Shown here one piece after another: positions 31,696 to 40,700 of a stretch of 64,000 nt of DNA (positions are counted from its first letter, which is position 1; every line of letters starts with the position of its first letter). A program made the translations under genes and the position numbers. The stretch is from an uncultured Paracoccaceae bacterium. Lineage in GTDB: Bacteria > Pseudomonadota > Alphaproteobacteria > Rhodobacterales > Rhodobacteraceae. The notes under the pieces were generated by a model. The model was not told where the DNA came from. It was given only the letters and a program-made list of their open reading frames with translations, and made no database searches. The stretch covers positions 58,435-122,434 of the forward strand of contig OY288161.1 of NCBI GenBank assembly GCA_958439195.1, in the 5' to 3' direction.

Positions 31696-32339
31696 AACCG
31701 CTGCGCCTTCGGCTCCCCCTTCCTGCCCGCCTGCGCCACTTTGCCCGCGATGAAAGCGGTGCCACGCTGGTGGAATTCGCGCTGGTGGTGCTGCTGTTCC
31801 TGTTCCTGATGTTCGCCATCATTGATTTCGGGCGTCTGGCCCATACCTGGGCCGCCGCGCAAAAGGCCACGCAGATTGCCGCCCGCATTGCGGCGGTGCG
31901 TCCGCCGGTCTGCGCGGGGGTTCCGGCGATGAACGGCCGTGGCCCGGCGGCGGCGGCGAATGTGTCCTTCGGGACATTGTGCCGTGCGGGCGGCGGCATC
32001 TGTGCCGATCCCGGACCGGCAAGCTGTTCTGGCGTGGCGGCCAATCCGACCACAGCCGAGATTTTCGCCCAGATCCGGCCGCTTTTGCCCGCCGGTGCCA
32101 CCGAAGGCAGCCTGCGCTTTACCTATCGGTTCGATCCGAACCTTGGGTTTCTGGGGGGCCCCTATGTGCCGATGGTGACCGTTGATCTGCAAGGGTTGCA
32201 GTTTGAATTCGTATCCAACCTTGGACGGATGATCGCGCCGTTGACGGGCCAGCAAACGACGTTGGGAGCGAACATCCCGCTTCCCCGCATGTCCATTTCA
32301 GTGCCGGGCGAAGACCTGGCATTGGGAACGGCCGGCTAG
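31692..32339 (+). CDS. Second TadE/TadF-family pseudopilin
   Basis: This 215-residue protein has DESG/ATLVEFALVVLLFLFLMFAI (about 19-40), again with glutamate at +5, and a cysteine-rich periplasmic insert (about 80-120). It overlaps the first tadE by 4 bp (ATGA), so the two are translated together and may form a heteromeric minor pilin pair. I call it TadF-like by position only. Confidence 0.82.
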   Translation: MKPLRLRLPLPARLRHFARDESGATLVEFALVVLLFLFLMFAIIDFGRLAHTWAAAQKATQIAARIAAVRPPVCAGVPAMNGRGPAAAANVSFGTLCRAGGGICADPGPASCSGVAANPTTAEIFAQIRPLLPAGATEGSLRFTYRFDPNLGFLGGPYVPMVTVDLQGLQFEFVSNLGRMIAPLTGQQTTLGANIPLPRMSISVPGEDLALGTAG

Positions 32340-32360
32340 GGAAAGAGACAGGAGATCAGA

Positions 32361-33503
32361 ATGAGTGACAGCATCTTTTTCAGAACCAGCCGCGCCGAAC
32401 GTGACACGGCCGCCATGCGTGACGTCGAAGGCACGAGCGACGCCGTGATCCCGCTGGCCTTGCACCGCGCCCAGATCGACATGGCCAAGGCCGCAGGGCG
32501 CGAGGCGGGGGCGATGCCACGTCCGGCACCGGCACAAGTTCAGGCTCCGGCACAAGTTCAGGCTCCGGCGCAAGTTCAGGCTCCGGCGCAAGTTCAGGCA
32601 TCAGCGCAAGTTCAGGCCTCGGTCCCGGTGGCAGACATGCCCGCTTTCGCCGAAATGCCAACCGCGCCAGCACCGTCACCCGCGCCCGCACCAATCCCGG
32701 CAATCGCATCCGTGCAGGTCGCCGATCAGACCCCTGCCCCCCTTGCGGCGGACCCTGCTCTGCGAAGCCGCGGGCGGTTGTATCTGGTGTCGCGGTCGCG
32801 CGGCGGCGTGGGCGCCACGACCTTTGCGGTTAACCTTGCGCTGGGTCTGTGCCGGACTGCCCAGAAATCAGCGCGCCGCGTGGCCATCGTCGATCTGGAC
32901 CTGCAATTCGGCACCGTGGGCAGCAGCCTTGATCTGGCCGACAAGGGCGGGCTTCTGGCGCTGGCGCAACTGGACCATGAACCCGATGTCCACGCCATCC
33001 GTGCCGCGCTGCAATCGCATGACAGCGGGCTTTCGGTTCTGCCCGCGCCCCGCCACCCCGTGCCTCTGGACGCGCTGGATGCGCTGCGCGTCCGGTCGAT
33101 CATTGATGCCCTGCTGTCCAGCCATGATGCGGTTGTGGTCGATCTGCCGCCCGCTCTGGTGGATTGGCTGGAACCGCTGCTGCACCGGGCGGAACGGCTT
33201 TTTATGGTGACGGACCTTGCGGTCACGTCGATCGATTGCGCCAAGCGCATTCTTGATACCTTCCGCGAAGATGCGCCTGACCTGCGGGTCGAAATCATCG
33301 TGGGGCGCGAGAAAAAGCCGCTCTTTGCCGGCAAGGTGCATCGTGAGATCGCAACCGTCCTGGATCAGCCGCTGCGCCACTGGCTGCCGTTTGATCCGAA
33401 ACGCGCGCGGCTGGCCCTGGATCGGGGCGAACCGCTTTTGAAGATGCTGCCGCACGGTGCCTGGTCACGGGGTATCCGCAAGATTGTCGGGGGGCTGGAG
33501 TGA
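32361..33503 (+). CDS. cpaE: CpaE/TadZ-like ParA-family ATPase with repeat linker
   Basis: This 380-residue protein has a MinD/ParA-type ATPase domain (about 135-375) with the deviant Walker A SRGGVGATTFAVNLA (about 143-157), then IVDLDLQFGTVGSSLD (Walker B area, about 176) and VVVDLPPAL (about 257). CpaE/TadZ sets the polar position of the Tad machine. The usual N-terminal receiver-like domain is missing; residues 50-135 are a linker rich in Ala, Pro, Gln and Val, with (APAQVQ) repeats from five 18-bp DNA units. The loss of the Walker A lysine is common in CpaE relatives. Confidence 0.87.
   Translation: MSDSIFFRTSRAERDTAAMRDVEGTSDAVIPLALHRAQIDMAKAAGREAGAMPRPAPAQVQAPAQVQAPAQVQAPAQVQASAQVQASVPVADMPAFAEMPTAPAPSPAPAPIPAIASVQVADQTPAPLAADPALRSRGRLYLVSRSRGGVGATTFAVNLALGLCRTAQKSARRVAIVDLDLQFGTVGSSLDLADKGGLLALAQLDHEPDVHAIRAALQSHDSGLSVLPAPRHPVPLDALDALRVRSIIDALLSSHDAVVVDLPPALVDWLEPLLHRAERLFMVTDLAVTSIDCAKRILDTFREDAPDLRVEIIVGREKKPLFAGKVHREIATVLDQPLRHWLPFDPKRARLALDRGEPLLKMLPHGAWSRGIRKIVGGLE
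32526..32615 (+). repeat. Five 18-bp tandem repeats in cpaE
   Basis: The unit GCTCCGGCACAAGTTCAG is repeated five times with a few changes (32526, 32544, 32562, 32580, 32598). Each unit encodes six residues, so copy-number changes preserve the frame and only alter linker length. Confidence 0.9.
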
Positions 33504-33548
33504 TGGCTCTGCGCACCGCCCAACCCATCAGAAACAGGGGATGATGCC

Positions 33549-34955
33549 ATGTTCAAGGATTTCGTCAGCAGGCGCGCAGAAGCAAAGGCCGAAGCCTCGC
33601 GGCAAGAGGCGGCCTCCGGGGCATTGCGCCTGGTGCCTGCCCAACCCGCCGCCGCGCCACAGCACCGCCTGAACGCCGTGGACGCAACGCTGCGCGCCCG
33701 CCTTGACCTGAAATCGCGGCTGCATGAGGTGCTGCTCAGCCGGTTGAACCTGGCCGTGCTGGACCGTGTCGAACGGTCGGAACTGAAGGCCGAAATCGGC
33801 GCGCTGGTTCAGGATTTTCTGGCCACTGAAAACCGCCCGATGCGGGCCGAGGACGCCGAAAAACTGACGGATGAGCTGTTGGACGAGGTGATGGGCCTTG
33901 GCCCGCTGGAACCCCTGCTGGCGGACCCAAGCGTGGCGGATGTGTTGGTGAATTCCTATCGCAATGTCTATGTGGAACGCGACGGCCTGCTGGAACGTGT
34001 TCCGGTGCAGTTCCGCGACGAACGCCACCTTCTGCGGATCATCGACAAGATCGTCAGCCGCGTTGGCCGCCGGGTGGATGAAAGCCAGCCCTGGGTTGAT
34101 GCCCGGCTGGAAGATGGCAGCCGCGTGAACGCCATCATCCGCCCCTGCGCGATTGATGGGCCGACCCTTTCGATCCGCAAATTCTCACGCGATCCCTTGA
34201 CGCTGGACCGGCTGGTGGAACGCGGGGCGCTGTCCGATCAGGCGGTGCGCGTGCTGACCGCACTGGTGGAATCGCGGCTGAACATCCTGATTTCGGGCGG
34301 CACGGGGTCGGGCAAGACAACCATGCTGAACGCCCTGTCCAGCTTTATCGACCCGCGCCAGCGGATCGTGACGATCGAGGATGCCGCCGAACTGCAACTG
34401 CGTCAGGAACATGTGGTGCGGCTGGAAACGCGGCCCGCAAACCTGGAAGGTGCCGCCGCCGTCACCCAGCGTGACCTTGTCCGCAACGCGCTGCGGATGC
34501 GGCCAGACCGGATCATCGTGGGCGAAGTGCGCGGCACCGAGGCATTCGACATGCTTCAGGCGATGAACACCGGCCATGACGGGTCGATGACCACGATCCA
34601 CGCGAATACTGCACGGGATGCGCTGTCGCGGCTGGAACAGATGGTGGCCACGATGGGTGCGGAAATGCCCATTTCGGTGGTTCGCCAGCAAGTCGCGTCG
34701 GGCATCAACGTGGTGCTGCAATTGGCGCGTCTGCCCGATGGATCGCGGCGGGTGATCTCGGTGTCCGAAATCACCGGGATGGAAGGAGACGTCATCAGCA
34801 TGCAAGACATCTATCGCTTTCGCCAGACCGGGCGGGCATCGGATGGCACCATCCTTGGCGCATTTGCCGCCACCGGCATCCGCCCGAAATTCGCCGAGCG
34901 TCTGGAAGCATCAGGTTTCAGCCTTGCCGCCGAAATCTTTGCCGAGGGGGTTTGA
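33549..34955 (+). CDS. cpaF: Tad secretion ATPase CpaF/TadA
   Basis: This 468-residue type II/IV secretion ATPase has a Walker A ISGGTGSGKTTMLNAL (about 248-263), an Asp box with IEDAAELQL (about 276) and HVVRLETRP, a Walker B VRNALRMRPDRIIVGEVRG (about 312-330, glutamates in GEVRG), and the His box GHDGSMTTIHAN (about 342). It powers pilus assembly from the cytoplasmic face. It starts 45 bp after cpaE. Confidence 0.95.
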   Translation: MFKDFVSRRAEAKAEASRQEAASGALRLVPAQPAAAPQHRLNAVDATLRARLDLKSRLHEVLLSRLNLAVLDRVERSELKAEIGALVQDFLATENRPMRAEDAEKLTDELLDEVMGLGPLEPLLADPSVADVLVNSYRNVYVERDGLLERVPVQFRDERHLLRIIDKIVSRVGRRVDESQPWVDARLEDGSRVNAIIRPCAIDGPTLSIRKFSRDPLTLDRLVERGALSDQAVRVLTALVESRLNILISGGTGSGKTTMLNALSSFIDPRQRIVTIEDAAELQLRQEHVVRLETRPANLEGAAAVTQRDLVRNALRMRPDRIIVGEVRGTEAFDMLQAMNTGHDGSMTTIHANTARDALSRLEQMVATMGAEMPISVVRQQVASGINVVLQLARLPDGSRRVISVSEITGMEGDVISMQDIYRFRQTGRASDGTILGAFAATGIRPKFAERLEASGFSLAAEIFAEGV

Positions 34956-34964
34956 AGAAGCATC

Positions 34965-35918
34965 ATGCTGTCGCAGATAAATCCGGAAATCCTGTTGATG
35001 GGTGGCGTGTTCCTTGGCGTCATCCTGTTGATGGAGGGGCTGCGCCAACTGCTGTCGCGGCGCGAAACCACCGGCGAGGCACGGTCGCGCCGGATGCAGA
35101 TGATCGCCTCTGGCCAGGGGTTAAGCGCGCGGCTGGAACTGCTGACGCCTCAGCGCAAGGCATCGCCCGTGCCGGGATGGCGCGAGCTGGAATCGCTGCT
35201 GTCCGAGGCGGGAATGCCGGTGCAGCCCGGCCTGTGGCTGGCCTGCATGGGGGCTGTCTGTCTGGCGATCACGATGGTGGCGGGTCAGTTCGTGCCGGGG
35301 CCGGCGGCCTTTCCCCTGGCGTTTGCGGTGTCCTTCGGGACGCCGATCCTTGTCCTTGTGGCCATCCGCGACACGCGCCGCCGCCGATTGGTGGAACAGC
35401 TTCCTGATGCGCTGGACCTGATGGCGCGCAGCCTGCGGTCGGGCTATCCGCTGAGCGCGTCGATCCGCACGGTGGCGGAATCGATGCAAGACCCGATCGC
35501 AACCGAGTTTGGCATTGTCGTTGACCAGATTTCTTATGGCGATGAACTGGTGGTCGCCATCAGGAAACTGTCGGATCGTGTTCCGACCGAAGATTACCGC
35601 TATCTCGCCGCGAGCGTGGCGATACAGCATGGCACCGGCGGCAACCTGGGGCGGGTGTTGACCCTGTTGTCGCAGGTGATCCGCGGGCGTGGGATGATGC
35701 GGCGCAAGATCAAGGCGATGTCGGCCGAAGGCCGCATTTCGGCGCTGATCCTGTCTTGCATCCCGTTTCTGATGGTTGGCCTGAATTCTGTCATCACGCC
35801 GGAATATTATGGCGGTGTCGTCGATGATCCGATGTTCGTGCCGCTGGCTGCGGCGGCCATCGGGCTGATCGTGACCAATGCCCTGGTCATGGCAAAACTG
35901 GTGTCGTTCAAGATCTGA
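34965..35918 (+). CDS. tadB: Tad inner-membrane platform protein TadB
   Basis: This 317-residue protein has a type II secretion system F domain: LPDALDLMARSLRSGYPLSASI (about 147-168, key block LPDALDLMARSLRSG) and later membrane segments near 265 and 300, with two early segments at about 8-25 and 90-125. With TadC it forms the membrane platform driven by CpaF. It begins 9 bp after cpaF. Confidence 0.93.
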   Translation: MLSQINPEILLMGGVFLGVILLMEGLRQLLSRRETTGEARSRRMQMIASGQGLSARLELLTPQRKASPVPGWRELESLLSEAGMPVQPGLWLACMGAVCLAITMVAGQFVPGPAAFPLAFAVSFGTPILVLVAIRDTRRRRLVEQLPDALDLMARSLRSGYPLSASIRTVAESMQDPIATEFGIVVDQISYGDELVVAIRKLSDRVPTEDYRYLAASVAIQHGTGGNLGRVLTLLSQVIRGRGMMRRKIKAMSAEGRISALILSCIPFLMVGLNSVITPEYYGGVVDDPMFVPLAAAAIGLIVTNALVMAKLVSFKI

Positions 35919-35933
35919 AAAGGAACGCGAGTC

Positions 35934-36908
35934 ATGCTTTGGCTGGAAACCACGATCCGCGACAGCGGCATTCCCCCGATCGTTCTGGTTGCAGCGGCCT
36001 TTGCCTTTGGCCTTGTGCTGCTGGCGGTGGCGACGGTGCTTGTCCTGCGTGATCGCAACCGCGCCCGCGTTCTGCAAAGGCTGCGGGGCAGCGATGGGTC
36101 GGCGGTTCCCTTGCTGCGCGAGGTCGAGGCCGCAGATGGCATGCTGGAGCGTGTGTTCGTCCCCAGTTCCGTGCAAGAACGCAGCAAGCTGCGGCGTGAT
36201 CTGGCCCATGCCGGGTTTCGCGCGCCGAATGCGGCGCTGACATTCAACCTGATCCGGTTCGGGGTGGGGGTGGTTTTGCCGCTGGTGATTGCGGTCATCT
36301 ACCTGTTTCCCACGAAACTGCACCTTCCCCTGGCCCTGACGGCGCGGTTGCCTGCGCTGGGGATCGAACAGGTGATGCTGGTCTGCGCCACCATCCTTGT
36401 CGTCGGGTTCTACGGGCCCAGCATCTGGCTGTCGGGGCGTGCATCCGAACGCCGCACGCGGATCGAGATGTCCTTTCCCAACACGCTGGATCTGTTGCAG
36501 GTCGGGGTCGAGGCCGGGCTGGCCTTCGACGCGGCACTGGCCCGTGTCGGGGATGAATTGATGGAAGTGGCCCCCGACATCTGCACCGAATTCCACATCG
36601 TTCAAAAGGAAATCCTTGCCGGTCGGGACCGGGAAGCCACCTATCGGGACATGGCCGATCGGCTTGGCATCGACGAGGCCTATGGTTTCGTGAACGTGGT
36701 GCTGCAATCCATGCGCTTTGGCACCAGCATGAGCACCGCCTTGCTGGCCTATTCCGCCGACATGCGCCAACGCCGCGAATTGCGCGCACAGGAAAAGGCG
36801 AACCGTTTGCCGGTGCTGATGTCTGCCGTCATGGCGGGTCTGATGATGCCCGCCCTGCTGATCGTGACCATCGGCCCGGTCGTGTTGCGCTATATGGCGC
36901 AACAGTAA
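35934..36908 (+). CDS. tadC: Tad inner-membrane platform protein TadC
   Basis: This 324-residue protein has the T2SF domain (FPNTLDLLQVGVEAGLAFDAAL, about 181-202, key FPNTLDLLQVGVEAG) and membrane segments at about 14-35, 105-125, 143-163 and 292-315. It pairs with TadB. It is the last Tad gene in the locus; tadD and a prepilin peptidase gene do not follow. Confidence 0.93.
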   Translation: MLWLETTIRDSGIPPIVLVAAAFAFGLVLLAVATVLVLRDRNRARVLQRLRGSDGSAVPLLREVEAADGMLERVFVPSSVQERSKLRRDLAHAGFRAPNAALTFNLIRFGVGVVLPLVIAVIYLFPTKLHLPLALTARLPALGIEQVMLVCATILVVGFYGPSIWLSGRASERRTRIEMSFPNTLDLLQVGVEAGLAFDAALARVGDELMEVAPDICTEFHIVQKEILAGRDREATYRDMADRLGIDEAYGFVNVVLQSMRFGTSMSTALLAYSADMRQRRELRAQEKANRLPVLMSAVMAGLMMPALLIVTIGPVVLRYMAQQ

Positions 36909-37070
36909 CTGGGGCAGGATCGCGCATCACCGGATCGGGGTAGGGTGCGGCCCTTCCAACCCCTGCGCCCGTCAAACGCCCCAGCCTGCGGCTTTGGTCA
37001 AAACTGCTGCGCCAAGGGTGGCTGGATGATACCATGAGCCATTGATCAGAATTGATTCGACGGGGGCCGC

Positions 37071-37946
37071 ATGGAACGCAACCGTATGATGGGTGGTTCG
37101 CCGCTGGCGCGTCTGTTCTGCGCGCTTCTTGTCTTTGGTATCGCCTTTGCCGCTGCCCCCGGCACCGCGCCCGCCCATGCGCAGGTGTCCGAACGGGCAG
37201 AACCGGTGACCGGGCCGGGTGTCACCACGATCGGAAATATCTCCAGCAATGCCCGCATAAACGTGCGTGCCGGCCCATCGGTGGTGTTTCCCGCCATCGG
37301 CACGCTGGGCTATGGCACCCGCGTGCGCAAGGGGATGTGCATCGGCGGCGGGTCTGCGCGCTGGTGCGAGGTATCGACGCTGGATGGCCGAACCTCTGGC
37401 TATGTGTCCGGGAAGTTTCTGGTCGAAGGTGCCGCCCCGCCGCCGGATGACGGGTTGACCGGTGGTCCCGATTATTGGGCTGTCCGCGGCTTGCAGGGCA
37501 ACGAACGTCTGGGCGTGCGGCTGGAACCTGCCACGGGCGCGCCCGTGCTGGCGACGCTGCGCAACACCGAAGTGGTGCGCAATCTGGGCTGCCGGATGAC
37601 GAACGGGGTGCGCTGGTGCCGTGTCCGGTCCACCACCGGTATGGATGTGACGGGCTGGGTTCTGGGCCGCTACCTGCGCGAATCCGGCGCGCCGTCTAGG
37701 CCACCATCCGAAGGCGGCGCATCGGGGCCGGATTTCTATGTCGTGTCGGGCCTGACGCCGGGGGATACGCTGAATGTTCGTTCGCAGGCTTCGACCCAAG
37801 GCACGGTCATCGCCCGCCTGTCGCAAGGGGCGCGAGTGCAGAACCTGGGCTGTCAGCAGACCGGATCAACCCGCTGGTGCCGCATCCGCACCACGGGGGG
37901 CGTGGATGTGACCGGCTGGGTCAACGGCCGCTATCTGCGCGAATAG
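37071..37946 (+). CDS. Secreted protein with three SH3-type repeats
   Basis: This 291-residue protein has a signal peptide (about 1-37, cleavage after AHA) and three bacterial SH3 modules: NVRAGPSVVFPAIGTLGYGTRV (about 61-82, key NVRAGPS), LGVRLEPATGAPVLATLRN (about 143) and LNVRSQASTQGTVIARLSQG (about 236). Each ends in a WC..V..GW/YVSG..L type motif. SH3b domains bind peptidoglycan or protein partners in the envelope. It follows tadC by 160 bp and could serve the pilus base, but that is only positional inference. Confidence 0.85.
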   Translation: MERNRMMGGSPLARLFCALLVFGIAFAAAPGTAPAHAQVSERAEPVTGPGVTTIGNISSNARINVRAGPSVVFPAIGTLGYGTRVRKGMCIGGGSARWCEVSTLDGRTSGYVSGKFLVEGAAPPPDDGLTGGPDYWAVRGLQGNERLGVRLEPATGAPVLATLRNTEVVRNLGCRMTNGVRWCRVRSTTGMDVTGWVLGRYLRESGAPSRPPSEGGASGPDFYVVSGLTPGDTLNVRSQASTQGTVIARLSQGARVQNLGCQQTGSTRWCRIRTTGGVDVTGWVNGRYLRE

Positions 37947-37951
37947 CCGCG

Positions 37952-39010
37952 TCACACAGGCAGCGCCAACGCCCCCTGCCCCGCCGACTCCGCCGCCCGA
38001 TCCAGCAGGGTTTGCAGCCGCGCGGCACGCGCGAAATCCGGCATCGCCGGACCTTTGCCCCGGATCGCCGCGATGAACCGATCATAGACCGTCGGCACCG
38101 GCGGGCAGTCCACCACGGCCCAATCCGCCGTTTGCATCGCCGGACCAAGGCAGGCCGACAACCGGCTGATGCCACGTTCAAAGCTCACCTCCAGCCCGCC
38201 CATGTCGCCATAAAGCCGCAGGCGCAGGTCGTTCAGATGCCCAGTGGCAAAGCGTGTCGCCGCAATGGTGCCAAGCGCGCCATTGGTCAGCCGGATCTGC
38301 AGGGTGGCGCTGTCATTGGCATCCAGCACGTAATCACCGATCCGGCCATCCGGGGACTTGTCGAAGGTCGCAAGGTGGCAAGAGATATCGGCCACCTCTA
38401 CCCCGGCTGCAAAAGTCGCAAAATCAAGGATATGGATACCCACATCCCCCAGCACGCCCTTTGACCCATGCGCCGTCGACAGCCGCCACAGCCATTGCTG
38501 TTCCGTCCGCCAATCGCCCCATGCCGGTTGGGTCAGCCAGCTTTGCAGATAGGATGCCTCCAGATGACGCACGGTGCCAATGGTGCCTGCGGCCACCAGT
38601 TCGGCGGCCTTTTGCAGCGCCGGCACATTGCGGTAGGTCAGGTTGACCATCGCCACAACGCCCGCCGCCGCCGCCGCATCGGCCATCTGCGCCGCATCGC
38701 CGGCATTGGTGGCCAGCGGCTTTTCGCACAGCACATGCTTGCCCGCGGCCAGCAATGGCATCGTCGTGGCGTGATGCGCGGCATCCGGGGTAACATTGGT
38801 CACAGCGTCGAATGCGCCCCAGTCAAGCGCGGTTTCCAGACTGGTGAACCGGTGCGGGATAGCATGGGTGTCGCAAAAGGCGTTCAACTGCACTGGCCGG
38901 GTATCCACCCCCGCGACCAGTGTCACACCGGGGATCTTTGCGAAATGTTCCGCGTGGTTGCCGGCCATGCCGCCGGTGCCAAGAATCATCAGGCGCACCG
39001 GTTTTGCCAT
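37952..39010 (-). CDS. Gfo/Idh/MocA-family oxidoreductase (ThuB-like)
   Basis: This 352-residue NAD(P)-dependent sugar dehydrogenase has the nucleotide-binding start RLMILGTGGMAGNHAEHF (about 6-23; G-x-G-x2-G). CEKPLATN (about 95-102) contains the catalytic lysine, and DVGIHILDF (about 184) carries the histidine. Its start overlaps the ThuA-like stop (TGATG), so the two are coupled. In rhizobia thuA and thuB work together in disaccharide catabolism through 3-keto sugars, which makes a similar role likely here. The substrate is not established. Confidence 0.87.
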   Translation of the reverse strand: MAKPVRLMILGTGGMAGNHAEHFAKIPGVTLVAGVDTRPVQLNAFCDTHAIPHRFTSLETALDWGAFDAVTNVTPDAAHHATTMPLLAAGKHVLCEKPLATNAGDAAQMADAAAAAGVVAMVNLTYRNVPALQKAAELVAAGTIGTVRHLEASYLQSWLTQPAWGDWRTEQQWLWRLSTAHGSKGVLGDVGIHILDFATFAAGVEVADISCHLATFDKSPDGRIGDYVLDANDSATLQIRLTNGALGTIAATRFATGHLNDLRLRLYGDMGGLEVSFERGISRLSACLGPAMQTADWAVVDCPPVPTVYDRFIAAIRGKGPAMPDFARAARLQTLLDRAAESAGQGALALPV

Positions 39011-39795
39011 CAGCGATACCCCTGTTCACCCGCCTGATGCAGGCGCGGGCCACGTTCCACAATCGGCTCCAGCGCGGTTTCGACCGGCACATTGGGCGCA
39101 GCATTCGGGTCTGCCAGACGGGCCGCGGGGTTATGCGCCCACTTCACCGCGTTCAGGATCACGCGCTGCACATTGGCATCATGGTAGGTGGGATAGGTTT
39201 CATGGCCGGGGCGAAAATAAAACACGCTCCCCGCGCCGCGTTTATAGGTCAGGCCCGACCGGAACACCTCACCCCCTTGAAACCACGACACAAAAACGGT
39301 TTCCATCGGGTCCGGCACACCAAAGGGTTCGCCATACATCTCTTCCTGTTCCAGTTCGAAATGATCTGGCAGGCCCGCCGCGATGGGATGATTGCGCGAG
39401 GTCAGCCACAGGCGTTCCCGTTCGCCCGCCTCACGCCAGGTCAGGTTGCAGGGGCTGCCCATCAACCGTTTGAAGGGCTTTGAAAAATGGGCCGAATGCA
39501 GAAAGATCGCCCCCATCCCGGACCAGACCGCATCACAAACCCGGTCCACCACCACATCCGCCACATCGCCATGCGCGGCATGGCCCCACCAGATCAGGAC
39601 ATCCGTCTGCGCCAGCCTTTCCTGCGTCAACCCGTGGTCAGGTTCCTGCAAGGTGGCGGTGGTCGCACGGATGGCGCCATCCCGGTTCAGCGCGGTGGCA
39701 ATCGCCGCATGCATCCCACCGGGATACAGATCTGCCACGATGCGGTTGGTCTGTTCATGGACATTCTCGCCCCAGACGGTAACGCGGATTGACAT
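39010..39795 (-). CDS. ThuA-family protein (trehalose/3-keto-sugar utilisation)
   Basis: This 261-residue class-I glutamine-amidotransferase-like fold shows VTVWGENVHEQ (about 4-14), VLIWWGHAAHGDV (about 65-77) and the end SVFYFRPGHETYPTYHDANVQR (about 205-226; key GHETYPTYHD). These are typical of ThuA. The ATG at 39795 follows AGGAGA-like purines. It is the first gene of the leftward pair with the ThuB-like dehydrogenase. Confidence 0.85.
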   Translation of the reverse strand: MSIRVTVWGENVHEQTNRIVADLYPGGMHAAIATALNRDGAIRATTATLQEPDHGLTQERLAQTDVLIWWGHAAHGDVADVVVDRVCDAVWSGMGAIFLHSAHFSKPFKRLMGSPCNLTWREAGERERLWLTSRNHPIAAGLPDHFELEQEEMYGEPFGVPDPMETVFVSWFQGGEVFRSGLTYKRGAGSVFYFRPGHETYPTYHDANVQRVILNAVKWAHNPAARLADPNAAPNVPVETALEPIVERGPRLHQAGEQGYR

Positions 39796-39894
39796 GGCCT
39801 CTCCTGTCGGTTGGATGCTGGTCGTGGGTGGCTTGCATAGTTGCGCCAAGGCAGGTCAGATTCTGCGCAGAGCGTGTGGTTTAGGTGGTGGCCG

Positions 39895-40692
39895 ATGCAA
39901 TATATGGACACGGTGTTCGAGTCTACAAACCTTCGGGTCATCTTTGTTCCGGGGCGTGGGGCGACAGCGGCCGAAAGCATTGTCATCAGTTTTCGATCTC
40001 TGCTTGCCGCCGGACGCACCGTCAAAGACCCCTTTCCAGAAACCGGAGAGTCGCAGATCACCATTCAGAAATCCGGTGCCGATGCGCTGCATTTCATTCC
40101 GGCAAGCAATCTCTGGTATCAATATCCCGAAATGACGGCCGCATTGACCGCCGCCAAGGTCATCTCTGATCGCTATCGTCATGTGATCACTTATGGCATG
40201 TCAATGGGCGGGTTTGCAGCCTTGCAATCATCCGGCTTCCTGAATGCAGGCCGCACGATCACATATTCACCCCAGGTTTCCGTGAACCATCAAAAGTATG
40301 ATTTCATCAATGGCGGATGGATACGCAAAATGCAGGGTGCCGCCTTTCTGTGGGATGATCTGGCGCACATATCAAGGACAGCATCTCACTTTGTGGTTTA
40401 CGATCCCCTCGACACAGATCGAAAGCATATTGAGGTCTTGCGGTCGCATGTCAGCACAAGGGAAATTCCAGTGCCCTTTTCAGGGCATCACTCCTGGCGC
40501 ACGATCAAGGATGCGGGCATTGGTTCTGCAATGCTGTCGCGCCTGATCAATGGTGAAACAGATATTGCCTGGATCAGGGACGCCATTCGCAAGGGTCGCC
40601 GCCAAAGCCCCATATATCTTGCGAAACGAAAGGATCACCTTGATCTGCGGACAGCCATGCGCGCCAAACCAACAGGAACTGAAAGGGTTTGA
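39895..40692 (+). CDS. Alpha/beta-hydrolase-like protein of unknown function
   Basis: The 265-residue protein has a GMSMGGFAAL nucleophile elbow (about 101-110) and a late GHHSWRTI (about 202) that could carry the catalytic histidine, with DPLDTDRKHIE (about 178) as a candidate acid. It resembles hydrolase-like genes found among polysaccharide and glycosyltransferase genes. Its base composition is lower in GC than its neighbours, with codons such as ATA and AAA. The start at 39895 is preferred after AGGTGGTGG; an in-frame ATG at 39904 is also possible. Confidence 0.65.
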   Translation: MQYMDTVFESTNLRVIFVPGRGATAAESIVISFRSLLAAGRTVKDPFPETGESQITIQKSGADALHFIPASNLWYQYPEMTAALTAAKVISDRYRHVITYGMSMGGFAALQSSGFLNAGRTITYSPQVSVNHQKYDFINGGWIRKMQGAAFLWDDLAHISRTASHFVVYDPLDTDRKHIEVLRSHVSTREIPVPFSGHHSWRTIKDAGIGSAMLSRLINGETDIAWIRDAIRKGRRQSPIYLAKRKDHLDLRTAMRAKPTGTERV

Positions 40693-40700
40693 TGATCCCG

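Noticed and set aside
32526..32615. A regular repeat array that could suggest CRISPR
   Set aside because: The 18-bp units are contiguous without spacers and lie inside the cpaE reading frame. No cas genes are present.
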